The notes beneath the pieces were generated by a model that did no database searches, had not been told where the DNA came from, and saw only the letters and a program-made list of their open reading frames with translations. Below, piece after piece: positions 9,841-23,211 of a stretch of 64,000 nucleotides of DNA (its first letter is position 1; each line of letters opens with the position of its first letter). Both the position numbers and the translations under genes were made by a program. The DNA is from Anthracocystis setariae (Eukaryota; Basidiomycota; Ustilaginomycetes; Ustilaginales; Ustilaginaceae). The stretch lies in the NCBI GenBank assembly GCA_928724745.1, contig CAKMXJ010000002.1:806001-870000 (forward strand). The letters run 5' to 3'.

Positions 9841-11847
9841 CTAAGTGTGACTGGCAACACCACCAATCGGTCTGTGCACAAGTTTCTCCTGCAGATCGCG
9901 GATCGCGCCGGTACTTGCGCCTGCCAACAGACCCAATTGGAACACTCGGATTGCCGACGATTTCGGCAATCTGTATAGCGCAGTTGCTACGCCGGCTGTC
10001 GCCATGCCGGCTAGCGCACCGTCCATCCAGTGGCCTATAATCTTGATGCCGTCCTGGTCACCTCGGTCGGAATCGAGTTGCGATGACTGGATGGCGGTCC
10101 TGCTGAGTTGGGCTAGACGTTCAGCGAGACAGAAGCCCGTTGTCCAGAGACTCAGCCTGACTCCCTGTTTGAGGCCGCCGTTGGCAGCGCCGAGGAGCAC
10201 CTTGTAGTTTTTGGTCTTGGAGTAAAAGTACCAGCCTTGGACGGTGTCCGGTAGACGGTGAGCGTTTTCGGCCATGAAGACGAGTCCGGCTCGCTTGCCC
10301 GAACTCATCATGCCCGACACCATGCCGAGCGCGAACGCGGTGCTGGGTAGAACGGGTGAAATGGAGACTACGCTGCCAAACAAGGATACGGATTCAGCGG
10401 CGTCGCGTTCTAGATCGTCAAACTCGAGTGGCGAGTGAACCGCGTACGTGCGCAAAGATGACGCCGAGATGGAATCGTTCGAGGCAGACGCACTCAGCCC
10501 AGCGAATCGACGCTCGACTTCGTAGTCACGCTCAGCGTCCAGTTGGTTCTTGAGTGTCGAGACCCATTCTTCGAAGCTCGACGCATTGCTCAGATCCGTC
10601 AACGTCTGGTCGATCGACTTGGGCGCGGCTAGCCTAGATGAGCCTGAGCTCTTTCCATCCAGTGACGTGTCAGCGCCATCGCGCGCGACACGCATATGTG
10701 GAGCAGCCCCTTGCAACGAAGCCTCACCGCGCCTTCGGCTAGGCACGATCTTGGTCATGGCGACAACAAACTCGTCCATCGTCTCCACACCCAGCGCTCT
10801 CTTGGCCACCTCGATGGTCGCTAGCGTCGAGAACGTCACAATCGAGGTCGCGATGAAGAACGCCTTGAGTGACAAACCAACAGGAGACTGGAAGAAGCTT
10901 GTTGGGCCCGTTTCATTGTTGGCTTGTTCCTCGGCTGCTTTCAGGCGGCGCTGCTCGTCGACTGGAATCGGCGTTGACAGACCGAGGAAATCCAAGGTGG
11001 AGTCCATCTCGCTGTAATCGATCTTGGCATCGTTCGGATACTCGAGGGTTGAAGCACCTGATGTGCTTGGACTCGTACCGTGAGGGTTCGAAGACTCGGT
11101 TTTGCGTATGGAAGATGGTATGACGAGTGTCGGTGCCGCTGAGTACGAGGACGATGCTACTGGAGAGGAAATAGGTGCAGTTTTTCGTCTTTGCAACACA
11201 CTCGGAAGTGCGCCCGTGTCATCGTCGAACACTGAGGTCGGTGCTCGTGTTGCCAAGTCTGAAGGAGCACCGGCGCGTTTGGAGGGGTTGAGTACGGCGG
11301 CGTTCATCTGACGGAACAAGGCGAAAGCGCTTGTTGGTGCCTCACCTGTCGAGTTTTGAGGTTGCTCTGGCGCGGTGTGTTTGGTCTGAGATTGTGAAGC
11401 GGAAAGCGATGCCGGCATTGTAGAGCGAGCTTTCAGCGCAGCCGGAGCTAGAGCAGCACCAACCATGGCGGGTGAGGCTTCTACGGATGCCATCGAAGTC
11501 TGCGCAAGCTCTTGTGCTTCCTTCAAAGCTTGTAGCTTTGCCTTGCGTAGTCCGTAGATCGCAGCTCCAGTCATACCGACAACGAAAGCACCGCCAGAGA
11601 GGATCGTGATGAAGGTCTTCTTGTCAGGAAGCTTAGTCTTGTAGCTAGTGGAAGCCTCTGTGGATCTTTCGGATGATGAGCTGGTAGAAGCAAGGGCTAG
11701 AGCATTGCTTTCGCCGTTCAAAGATGCCATACTTGGCCTCTCGATGGATGTTGACGAAAGGCGTGACGGAGTATGAGTACCAGAGCGAGTACGAAGATGG
11801 CAGAGTCTTGACAATCTGCACTCCCGCCGTGCTAATGCTCGCTTCAT
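9841..11847 (-). CDS. Probable mitochondrial inner-membrane protein: TMEM242-like part joined to TIMMDC1/Tim17-like part
   Basis: Single-exon ORF of 668 aa starting at an ATG; Met40 is an alternative start. The N terminus is Arg-rich and lacks acidic residues, like a mitochondrial presequence. Hydrophobic segment 1 is at 78-99, followed by a basic RKAK. After a low-complexity stretch (105-320), segment 2 (327-350) continues into KRALGVETMDEF and a later EEWVSTLK. This order resembles human TMEM242, where the second helix is followed by KALGVHSM and an EWEETLK end. Residues about 500-655 hold further Gly/Ala-rich hydrophobic segments (TAFALGMVSGMM, KVLLGAANGGLKQGVRL, MDGALAGMATAGVATAL, RVFQLGLLAGASTGA) in a Tim17-fold pattern like TIMMDC1. 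Both human proteins act in assembling the complex I membrane arm. The assignment rests on eye alignment from memory and needs a profile search. Confidence 0.6.
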   Translation of the reverse strand: MKRALARRECRLSRLCHLRTRSGTHTPSRLSSTSIERPSMASLNGESNALALASTSSSSERSTEASTSYKTKLPDKKTFITILSGGAFVVGMTGAAIYGLRKAKLQALKEAQELAQTSMASVEASPAMVGAALAPAALKARSTMPASLSASQSQTKHTAPEQPQNSTGEAPTSAFALFRQMNAAVLNPSKRAGAPSDLATRAPTSVFDDDTGALPSVLQRRKTAPISSPVASSSYSAAPTLVIPSSIRKTESSNPHGTSPSTSGASTLEYPNDAKIDYSEMDSTLDFLGLSTPIPVDEQRRLKAAEEQANNETGPTSFFQSPVGLSLKAFFIATSIVTFSTLATIEVAKRALGVETMDEFVVAMTKIVPSRRRGEASLQGAAPHMRVARDGADTSLDGKSSGSSRLAAPKSIDQTLTDLSNASSFEEWVSTLKNQLDAERDYEVERRFAGLSASASNDSISASSLRTYAVHSPLEFDDLERDAAESVSLFGSVVSISPVLPSTAFALGMVSGMMSSGKRAGLVFMAENAHRLPDTVQGWYFYSKTKNYKVLLGAANGGLKQGVRLSLWTTGFCLAERLAQLSRTAIQSSQLDSDRGDQDGIKIIGHWMDGALAGMATAGVATALYRLPKSSAIRVFQLGLLAGASTGAIRDLQEKLVHRPIGGVASHT

Positions 11848-12132
11848 TTTTTAAGTGATTTCTCGGAACGCGGAAAAAGCTTCATCTTCTCGCTCTGCCA
11901 TCAGGGGAGCTCGCAACATGTCAACGCAACATACTCAGCAGAGCCTGATCACACCTGGCACTTTTGGTGTTGCTGAGAGCAGTGTGGATTGATGCATGTG
12001 AGGTACAAATACAATAGTGATGACAGAAAACATAGCTGATCGAGGAGCGAACGAGACGGTGGCCACATACATGCTCACCTTGTGCTGATCTACTGAGTGG
12101 GGTAATGCTGGCTTCAGCAGAAGCAACCGGGT

Positions 12133-12960
12133 TCAGTCGAGCTGGCTGAGCTCGGCTTCCAGCTTCCTCTTCTTGGCTCTCAACGACTCGATTTCATCCC
12201 TGGTCGTGATATTGGCCACCTCGAGCTGCAATCCTCTCGAAATGAGCTCGGTCCACCTCTGTTCCAACGTCGCCAACTTGGACCCAGCCTCGGTCTGATC
12301 CCTTTGCCTCGCCACATTGATCTCGTTGGTTTCGCTCTTGACTTTCTCGACTTGTTCGGACAGCTGCCTGATGTCCTGCTCTTGCTGAAAGTTGGATAGC
12401 CGCCAAGCGTTGCTGCCGTACTTTTTGAGCAGTTCGATGTTTTTCAAGCGAATGTCCATATGTCCGAGTTGGGCATGGGCCGAATCGACGGCGGATTGCC
12501 ATTCTTGCAGCGAAGCATCTTCTCCATCGGGCGGGGACGGAAGCGTATAGCGATGGGTGTCGAGTGGGAAGGAGGAGGGCTGACCGGCGGCAACGCGTTC
12601 GAGTTCGGCACGCAGATCGGGCCGGGTGCTGAAAGGTTGGAATGCAGGTGGAAGGCGAGAGGATGTGGTCGGATCAATCGGCGACATGTTTGCCTGTTCT
12701 TCTGCTATCAAGGCGTCGACTCGGGAGCGGAGTCCGGGTTGAAGCTCGAGATGCCTGTCGAAGTACGGTAACGCATCGGTGGGAGCGAGGTCGACAGCGT
12801 GATAGGTGAAGATGTCTTTTGACAGTCCTGAAGACGATGACGGCGCTAACGCTTCCGAGTCGCCAGTAATGGTCATTGGCGCTGCGGATGTAGATGCTGT
12901 GCAATCAGCCATCTCCGATGTGGATGAGCCGTTGGATGCGCGACCTCGCCCTCGTGTCAT
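12133..12960 (-). CDS. Pre-mRNA-splicing factor SPF27 / BCAS2 (Cwf7 family)
   Basis: The frame is open from an ATG at 13212 (359 aa), but the segment 12961-13212 is unlike the family, so the ATG at 12960 (275 aa) is preferred; the family is usually about 225 aa. The body has the family marks: ALPYFDRHLE near the start of the domain, and a C-terminal coiled coil. In that coil, W-R-L-S-N-F-Q-Q-E is followed by NEINVARQRDQTEAGSKL and LEQRWTELISRGLQLEVA, matching the BCAS2 pattern of 'LN..R...Q..AGS.L..LE..W..LVSKN.EIE'. Known role: core subunit of the Prp19/NineTeen complex in the nuclear spliceosome. The gene is divergent from NDUFS3. Confidence 0.9.
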   Translation of the reverse strand: MTRGRGRASNGSSTSEMADCTASTSAAPMTITGDSEALAPSSSSGLSKDIFTYHAVDLAPTDALPYFDRHLELQPGLRSRVDALIAEEQANMSPIDPTTSSRLPPAFQPFSTRPDLRAELERVAAGQPSSFPLDTHRYTLPSPPDGEDASLQEWQSAVDSAHAQLGHMDIRLKNIELLKKYGSNAWRLSNFQQEQDIRQLSEQVEKVKSETNEINVARQRDQTEAGSKLATLEQRWTELISRGLQLEVANITTRDEIESLRAKKRKLEAELSQLD

Positions 12961-13480
12961 CGTGTATGTTCGTACGCTCTTTGCCAACGTGTAGCGGGGC
13001 AAAAGCGGCCTAGCTGATCCAAAGATGACTCGATCTGTGTATTTCCCCTCGAAAGCTGCCTTCTGTCTGCGCCGGATATATGTGATGGTAGTGGGTGTGG
13101 TGGATGATGTTTGAGTCAAGGTCGTGAACAGCGAAATCGCAGGGAAGGATCGAATCCCAACCAACAATTCGACCCTAACAATCTTCCGTGATCCGAGTCC
13201 TGAAAATTGCATTCAAATTGTTAGAGTGTTGGCAATTTCGGCCGTTAGTGAGACTGCTTCAGTCCGCCAAACCTCGGACCCGAATTGGCAAGCGAAGGAT
13301 AGCGCTGCGATCGCCTTGAGAGCAGTGTTGTCTGAGTGAGAGTGAGTGGCTGCAGCGCGGTGCCTCGAATTTGTCATCCGAGTTTTGGCCAATACAATCT
13401 TCTCCACCTCGTCGGCTCGTTGGCACCACACCCTTTCATCATATCACACGTCTTTAAACTCGACGGCGATCACTTTCAAT
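12961..13480. promoter_or_regulatory. Shared upstream region of SPF27 (-) and NDUFS3 (+)
   Basis: About 520 bases between two divergent starts, or 268 bases if SPF27 begins at its distal ATG (13212). No TATA box or named operator could be assigned by eye. Confidence 0.5.
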
Positions 13481-14504
13481 ATGGCAGCCCGCTCGCTTGC
13501 ATCCAACACTCTCCTTCGCGCTGTCTCGTCGAGGAACGCCGCCTCTACCAGCTTGAGGATCGCTACTCCTCTCAGTGTTCGCGCTTTCTCCTCGACAATC
13601 GCCAAGAAGACGCCTGGCAACACACTACAGGGCGATGGAAAGGGTGACCGCGTCAACCCTGTCAGTCCCTTTGTCGAGTCCGCAGGCAGCAACCCAGTAG
13701 ACCAGTTCAAGGACATCGTTGGCCCCTTGCACGACTTTGGAAGCTACATCACTTCTTGTACGTCGACGAAACACAAGCTACCTGATAGCGTCGAAAGTTT
13801 CGCCTCATCAAGTCGATACTGACTGACTCTTCTGCCGCTTGTTTGGACTTGTTTCCTCTGCTTTGCATCCATTCATCACCACCGCGCGTCCCTCCTTTTG
13901 CCTTACAGGTTTGCCCAAGTTCATTCAGCAGTTTAGCGTGGTCAAGGACGAACTCACCCTCTACGTCGCGCCTGATGCCGTGATCCCCACGCTCACCTTT
14001 CTGCGTGATCACACTCAGACCCAGTTCCGCGCATGCATGGACATCTCCGGTGCCGACTACCCCACGCGCTCGCAACGCTTCGAAGTGGTCTACCACCTTC
14101 TCTCCGTCCAGTACAACGCACGTATCCGCGTCAAGACGTACGCCGACGAAGTGCACCCCGTCCCCTCGGCTACGGGCGTGTTCCGCTCGGCCGATTGGTA
14201 CGAGCGCGAAATCTGGGACATGTACGGTGTTTTCTTCATCGGCCATCCCGACCTGCGCCGAATCTTGACCGATTACGGTTTCGAAGGCCACCCACTCAGG
14301 AAGGACTTCCCCCTCACCGGTTACACCGAGGTGAGGTATGACGAGGAGAAGAAGCGCGTCGTCAGCGAACCGCTGCAGTTGACACAGGCTTTCAGAAACT
14401 TTGAAGCCAACAGCCCATGGGAACAAGTCGGTGAGGGCGAGAGTTACAAGCCTAATGCGTTCAAACTCACCCCGCCTAAGCCAAAGGAGGAGCCTAAGAA
14501 GTAG
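13481..14504 (+). CDS. NDUFS3: NADH:ubiquinone oxidoreductase 30 kDa iron-sulfur protein 3 (complex I, NDUFS3/NuoC)
   Basis: Two exons, 13481-13757 and 13909-14504, with a 151-base intron (GTACGT ... CTTACAG). The join makes the codon for Cys in [12 protein letters not shown]. The product is 290 aa. The N terminus ([20 protein letters not shown]) is a typical mitochondrial presequence. The mature part carries the 30-kDa signature: [21 protein letters not shown], then [20 protein letters not shown] and [10 protein letters not shown]. Known role: matrix-arm subunit of complex I, contacting the quinone-binding module. It is convergent with the ARMC8-like gene, with 169 bases between stops. Confidence 0.97.
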
Positions 14505-14673
14505 TTGTACACGGTTTCCACTTGGCGCTCTCAGAATCGATATCATTTGCTCCCACCTATCTCTGCGCATTGTTGTTCGAGTGCGAGTAGCGTGGAAAGT
14601 GATGGAGTGAGAGAGGGTGTTAGGCGTACATGTAGCGCTCTCAGGGTCAGTGATGAATTTTTTTTTTTTAGTT

Positions 14674-17600
14674 TTAGGGAGACTTGGAGTCGATGTTGAG
14701 TTTCTTGAGAGCGGAGGAGGCGCGTTCTCTGACGTCTAGTTCCTGATCGGACTGGGCGAGATCTCTGAGTTTGGTATCTAGACCGAAGCGGATGATGCGG
14801 GCTTTTGCTTCTGTGTGCAAGTTTGGGTACGCTTCGGGTTTGGATTTGGAGAGCAAGTTGCCGATGCATCGTGCCGCGGCGACGCGGATGTCTTTCCAGG
14901 GATGGTTGCAGAAGAATGCGAGTGCGTCCATAATGTTGGGCGTGCGCAGGAGGAGTTTGCGATGCTGTTCCGTTCCGGTTGCCACGTTGACGAGGACGAA
15001 CGCGGCTTGTTCGATGACCGCGGCACCAGGTTCGCCCGCCTCGCGCCCATCCCAGATGCACTTTTCGAGCAACAGCATCAGACGTTCACCCCCGCCCATG
15101 CCTTCCACCATGAACGTGACATCCGACTCCTTAGAGGCCGCGGCATTGCGCAGGATGTTGAGCGCTTGCTCTTTGAACGCCATCTCGCAGGTGGCCGACT
15201 CGCACATGGCCGCAATAAAGCCAAACTCCAACTTGGCCATCACATTCACCTTGAGAGCCGTGTCAGAGTGCGAAAGTAAGTTCTTGAGCGCCCACAACGC
15301 GTGCAGCCGCAGCTGCTGCGATCCCGACAGACCGCTCGTCACCGCTCGAAGAGCGCGACTCGTACCGGCACCTGCAGTACCAGCACTTGGCATGGTGGCG
15401 GTGGCTTGCAACGCGTAGAACTTTTCATCGTCCGCACTGGTCGTCGACCTGGATTGGCCGCCATTGCGAGCGAGCTCGACAAGAGTGTCCACACCACCAA
15501 GCTCCTGAATGAGTTTCTTCATCGGACTAAAGTCGAGCACCAGGTTGCAGATCGCAGCGGTGGCCTCCACTTTAACCACCTCTTCCTCTTCCGGATCCTG
15601 CAGCAGAGCGACGAGCTTGGGCGCTACACCCGCATCCACAATGGAAGTCCTGAGGATCGAGATGCTACGCGAAAGGGCACGCGTGAGCCGACATGCTGCC
15701 ACCCTGACACCCAGGGCTGGGAAGCCAATGCTCGATACCACCATGGCGAGCACCGGAGGTTGGACAGAGTCGATCAGCTTCCGGCGCGGCTCGTCGTGCT
15801 GAAACGTCAACGCGGCCAGTGCTGTCAAGCAAGCTTCTCGCAGCCTGATGGCGGATTCGTCCACGACGGGTGGTGCGACGCCGACAGTACTATCCGAGCG
15901 CGGCGTAGTCACAGCAATACTTCCTAGAACGGAGGTAGCGGCGGAAGGACGTTCGACTTTGGCACTTGTCGGATGCTGGGTGCGCGTGCAAGCCTTTTCC
16001 AACAGCTTTGCCAGCTTCTGCAGAGCATTGTAGCCATCAGTCGCCAAGTTCTGCAACGTGACATTGTCGGCCACAAGGCGCGCGATTGCGAATGCCGCCT
16101 GGATCTGGATCTCGACCTGACTGGATCCTTGGAGCTGAGAGGCTGATGCCGCTGCGTTCGGGATCGGCAGTCCTGCGGGTGTATAGTCGAGAAGCTCCAT
16201 GAGCACTTCCAGCACGCACTGGTTCGTCTTGGCGGTAAAGGGATGCACCTTGATAATGTTGGCGAGACATGTGAAGGCAGCTAGCCTCACGTTTGCGCTG
16301 CTCGTCTGGCGGAGGTTGAGCAGCACTGATGTGGGAAGCATGCCCGAAGGAGAAGTGCAACGGAATAACCTCAACGAGGCCTCTGGCTCATCGCGGGTGA
16401 GCTCTGCCAAGCATTGCAGGGCTGCTTCTTGCGTCTTGGCAAAGCCACACTCAGCAGCAGCGAGCAAAGCGGTCAGAATCGAGGCAGCCTCGGAATCCCC
16501 GAGTCCAGAAGCTAAGCGCAATTCATCACCGACGTCCTCATCCCAGACGGGCAGAGAAGGTGCGTCAAAGCTCGCAGCTTGATCCGCATCTCTCATACGC
16601 GAACGTGAACGCGAGCCTTTGCGAATCACCTTCGCTTGAAGTGGTGTGACGCTATCCTCGCTCGAGAAGATCTCGCTACGTCCGCGAGAGGCCGATTTCG
16701 GGTCCCAGCCGAGTACGAATGGGCTCTCGGATGCACTGAAGTTCAGTATCCTTTCCCTTCGCTGCGCGATCTGATCCGCCAAGTTGTCGCCCGTATTGCT
16801 GCTCGACTCTGGGTTGCATCCGGGAATGAACACGGTTGCAGAGAGGATGGCACAAATCATTTCCACAACGCTGAGGATTTTGGTCTTGACGGTCATTGGC
16901 AGGCTCTCGACATCGACAGGGCCGTGGGAGGCGCCCATAGCGCTGGCGGCTGAAGTTGAAGCGAGTTGATGGTCGCTACGATCGGTCATTCTTGGTGATG
17001 CTACAGCAGGCGTTGCGGTGGCTGAGCGCCTCGCATGTCGATCTGTGGGCGGGGGCATAGTGGTCGTCTTGGATGCTGCGGCGTGCTGTTGAGGGACAGG
17101 GCACATGAATAGAGGGCCCAGCAAGTCAGGCAGATTGATCGGGTCGTACACCTGAGCAAGAAAGACCCTGGCGAGGCTGCGGAGCTCTTGTTGCTGTTGA
17201 GCTTCGGATTCGCGCCCGTCTTGCCTAGGCTTGGTTCGGAGACTGTCGTGGCTGGCGCTGCTCATCAGGATGTCCTGGATTGGTGCTGGAGAGGTCGAGA
17301 ACGATGATCTGCTGCTCTTTCCAAAGATCTTGGATGCAGCAGCATTGGATCCTAGGCGAGAGATCGAGACACCAGATGTTGCCGCCTTTGTACCCCAGCT
17401 TGAGCCGATTCCCCACCGTGGGCTGGCGGACAGCTGGTCTGCAACGGAGAGCAAGATGGATCGAAGAGCCCGCAGGAGGGACTCGAGCATTTTGAGAGCG
17501 TCGAAGGATGGGTCTCTCGAGTCGATGATATGGCGTTTGGACCGGTGCATCTGCTGGCATAAGTTGCGAAGGCAGTATAGGAGGGCATCGTGGGTGCCAG

Positions 17601-17958
17601 ATCGCAGAAGCTCAAGGAGCGTAGACTGTGCTGGAGTGTTGGCAAGCGAAGCAACGATGGTGGCAGAGAGGCTGACGAGGTCGGATGCATGTTGGGTGGA
17701 ATCCAAGTCGATCCTGAGGAGCTGTACAAGCTGCTCGACGATGCCACTGTGGACAAGGCTGGACTTTTTGGTTCTGGATCCTATGACGGAATTGCGGATT
17801 GCTTTGAGTTGAGCGATAGCCTGCTCTGGATGGTCGACGTCCAGCCGCACTGGAGCCGGCTGCGTGAGAGACGGCAGCGCCATCGTCATGATGATGCAGT
17901 TGCTACTTTGGAGAGAGGCAGCTGCGGATGGTGTGATGGTGGAGGCAACTGAATTCAT
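14674..17958 (-). CDS. Armadillo-repeat protein, ARMC8 / Gid5 (Vid28)-like
   Basis: Single-exon ORF of 1094 aa with an ATG start. It consists of many helical armadillo-type repeats, for example RVAAARCIGNLLSK near the C terminus and VRLAAFTCLANIIKVHPF in the middle. The N-terminal block, LKAIRNSVIGSRTKKSSLV then GIVEQLVQLL, resembles the start of ARMC8 ('K..KN.VIGN...K..L...GAVPRL..LL'). Low-complexity inserts (about residues 200-480) make it longer than human ARMC8. Known family role: scaffold of the GID/CTLH ubiquitin ligase that recruits substrate receptors, in yeast for glucose-induced turnover of gluconeogenic enzymes. The repeat fold is sure; the ARMC8 orthology is likely but made by eye. 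Confidence 0.75.
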   Translation of the reverse strand: MNSVASTITPSAAASLQSSNCIIMTMALPSLTQPAPVRLDVDHPEQAIAQLKAIRNSVIGSRTKKSSLVHSGIVEQLVQLLRIDLDSTQHASDLVSLSATIVASLANTPAQSTLLELLRSGTHDALLYCLRNLCQQMHRSKRHIIDSRDPSFDALKMLESLLRALRSILLSVADQLSASPRWGIGSSWGTKAATSGVSISRLGSNAAASKIFGKSSRSSFSTSPAPIQDILMSSASHDSLRTKPRQDGRESEAQQQQELRSLARVFLAQVYDPINLPDLLGPLFMCPVPQQHAAASKTTTMPPPTDRHARRSATATPAVASPRMTDRSDHQLASTSAASAMGASHGPVDVESLPMTVKTKILSVVEMICAILSATVFIPGCNPESSSNTGDNLADQIAQRRERILNFSASESPFVLGWDPKSASRGRSEIFSSEDSVTPLQAKVIRKGSRSRSRMRDADQAASFDAPSLPVWDEDVGDELRLASGLGDSEAASILTALLAAAECGFAKTQEAALQCLAELTRDEPEASLRLFRCTSPSGMLPTSVLLNLRQTSSANVRLAAFTCLANIIKVHPFTAKTNQCVLEVLMELLDYTPAGLPIPNAAASASQLQGSSQVEIQIQAAFAIARLVADNVTLQNLATDGYNALQKLAKLLEKACTRTQHPTSAKVERPSAATSVLGSIAVTTPRSDSTVGVAPPVVDESAIRLREACLTALAALTFQHDEPRRKLIDSVQPPVLAMVVSSIGFPALGVRVAACRLTRALSRSISILRTSIVDAGVAPKLVALLQDPEEEEVVKVEATAAICNLVLDFSPMKKLIQELGGVDTLVELARNGGQSRSTTSADDEKFYALQATATMPSAGTAGAGTSRALRAVTSGLSGSQQLRLHALWALKNLLSHSDTALKVNVMAKLEFGFIAAMCESATCEMAFKEQALNILRNAAASKESDVTFMVEGMGGGERLMLLLEKCIWDGREAGEPGAAVIEQAAFVLVNVATGTEQHRKLLLRTPNIMDALAFFCNHPWKDIRVAAARCIGNLLSKSKPEAYPNLHTEAKARIIRFGLDTKLRDLAQSDQELDVRERASSALKKLNIDSKSP

Positions 17959-18409
17959 TCGTCGATGCCCAGCTGAGGTGGTCTGTGGACGCCGACTCTT
18001 GTTGCGCTCCCCGCATCCGAGCTTTGATTGATGCTAACACGCGTGGCCGTGGCTGCTACAGTACTCCACTGCACAAATGCGCTCCGCCCCACCGATCTGC
18101 AGCGTTGCGCAGCGGTGCGTATTTCGCAAACAGGCAATATTTAATAAATTAGGCCTCTTTTAACGGGTCCAACACGAAATACCGACTGCCATTCAGCAAC
18201 CCTGTTGTCTGCTCTTTATCCACACAACTTGGCGCTGTTGGAACGAAATGCAGTGGATACGGCATAGGAGAACGCACAGCCGAGATCGCAGTATGAGTGA
18301 CTGCATCTGAAAATTGACAAAAGTACAAAGGCTACAAGACCGTGAGAGTACAAAGCATAATCGGAGTCCGCGAGAGTGAAGAGCCAAGGGTATAGGGAGG
18401 CAAGCAAGG
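17959..18409. other. Intergenic between two minus-strand genes
   Basis: About 450 bases holding the 3' end of MCM3 and the upstream region of the ARMC8-like gene. It includes one TACAGTAC motif (about 18057). Nothing else was recognised. Confidence 0.5.
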
Positions 18410-21801
<3,392 letters not shown>

Positions 21802-23211
21802 CTACTGTGATTTGGCCCGCGCAGCAGTAAAGATGGAACGCAGGCCATCAAGCGAAGGCCTCCTCGCAGCCTTGGCCTTGCTCTTGTTGAAGCTGACCAG
21901 CAGCGCATCAGGGCTTTTCAGCTCGATCGTCTCGCTGCGGCGATTCGGCTTCGAGTTGATGCGGCCCAACGCCTTGAACGGATCACGAAAGGAGGGCTTG
22001 CTGGGAGAAGATATGATGGCTTGACCTTCGGATGTGGTAGGAGAGGTTTCGGCAGAGGAAGTCCGAGTTGTCGCCAATTCAGAGTTGACCAGATCGCAAG
22101 GATGAGTCTTGACATGCGAGACCTTGCCGCTCTCTTGCGATGACTCGGCCATCTCCCCAGAGGTATTCTCATAGACGGTGTCCATGCTAGTTCTAGAATG
22201 GCTGCTCCTTCGGCTGCCCAAATGCGTTGCCATCCTCAGAATGCGCTCTCGCTCCTCGTATTCAGCCTCCTGCGGCGTAGCCTCGAATAAGCGAATCTGC
22301 GGAATCGGGCTTATTGGGCTCGACGGCAGATTGGTGTTGATCTTTGGCAGCTTGGGCGATTGGGGTTTTTTCGTTCGAAGGGAGCTCTCGGGACTCGTCT
22401 CGACAGTGCTGGCTCGGCTCGAAGAACTAGAGCTGCTTCGGCTGTGGAAACTCTGGTGCTCGAACGATCCGGGTGAACTTTGCGAGCTAGACGACGTAGA
22501 ACTGACCCTTTTCTCCTCGCTCGATGTCGGTGACTCCGGAAGTTTCTGACGCAGCAGGTGAAACGATCTCTCAAACGGAGTCAGCTGGTGAAGTCGAAGC
22601 GCTTCGACAATCTCGTCGACGACTTCGTCATTGTCAACGATGGCATCAACGGAAGAGGTTGGTGAGCTTGGCGCACTGATGATGGAGCCGTCCGATCCTA
22701 CGTGCTTGGCCAACGCTGCACGTTCTCTGCGGATCCTCATCCAGCATCGCACCACGTCGGCCAGGACGCGGAGACTTGTGCTCATTGTTCCGTCAGGCGG
22801 CCTCTGGACGGCGCCTGTGCTGTCATCGGTGAACAGAGTCTCGTAGCAGATTCCTTTGGCGTTTGGGTTGGAAAGGTTGAACGGCCAAGCGTAGAGCGTC
22901 TGGGTAGGAGCATAGATCAAAGTAACAGTCAAGCTTGTGTTGACCAAAGGGCCGGGACTTGAAGGAAGGTTCTGCTCGGCTCGTGCAATTCCTGCAACGC
23001 TCCATTGCTGATGCTGATAGCTGGATTGCGAAACGTTGCGTAGCTTCGGCGACATGACAGGCGAAGATGGCGAAAAGCAAGATGGTGGCGAAGGCGCAGG
23101 TGATGGCTTCTTTAATATACTTCTAGGTGGTTGCCGTGCTGCATGCGAGCCTCGCGAGTGCGGCGATGTCGATAGGGCGGCAATGTGGGCTGAAGGCTGT
23201 TGCAACATCAT
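21802..23211 (-). CDS. Unknown Ser-rich protein
   Basis: Single-exon ORF of 469 aa starting with two consecutive ATG codons. I do not recognise a family. It begins with Pro/Ser-rich low complexity including RSILKKPSP, followed by one ordered-looking segment at about residues 90-180. That segment has LVNTSLTVTLIYAPTQTLYA and a helical LRVLADVVRCWMRIRRERAA. The rest is Ser/Thr/Pro/Glu-rich disorder with many possible phosphorylation sites, and the tail is basic (RRPSLDGLRSIFTAARAKSQ). There is no signal peptide or membrane span. Codon bias matches the neighbours, so it is probably a real gene. Confidence 0.7.
   Translation of the reverse strand: MMLQQPSAHIAALSTSPHSRGSHAARQPPRSILKKPSPAPSPPSCFSPSSPVMSPKLRNVSQSSYQHQQWSVAGIARAEQNLPSSPGPLVNTSLTVTLIYAPTQTLYAWPFNLSNPNAKGICYETLFTDDSTGAVQRPPDGTMSTSLRVLADVVRCWMRIRRERAALAKHVGSDGSIISAPSSPTSSVDAIVDNDEVVDEIVEALRLHQLTPFERSFHLLRQKLPESPTSSEEKRVSSTSSSSQSSPGSFEHQSFHSRSSSSSSSRASTVETSPESSLRTKKPQSPKLPKINTNLPSSPISPIPQIRLFEATPQEAEYEERERILRMATHLGSRRSSHSRTSMDTVYENTSGEMAESSQESGKVSHVKTHPCDLVNSELATTRTSSAETSPTTSEGQAIISSPSKPSFRDPFKALGRINSKPNRRSETIELKSPDALLVSFNKSKAKAARRPSLDGLRSIFTAARAKSQ

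Noticed and set aside
12961..13212. N-terminal extension of SPF27 to the ATG at 13212
   Set aside because: Unlike the family and would take up half of the divergent promoter; the ATG at 12960 is preferred, but this is not proven.
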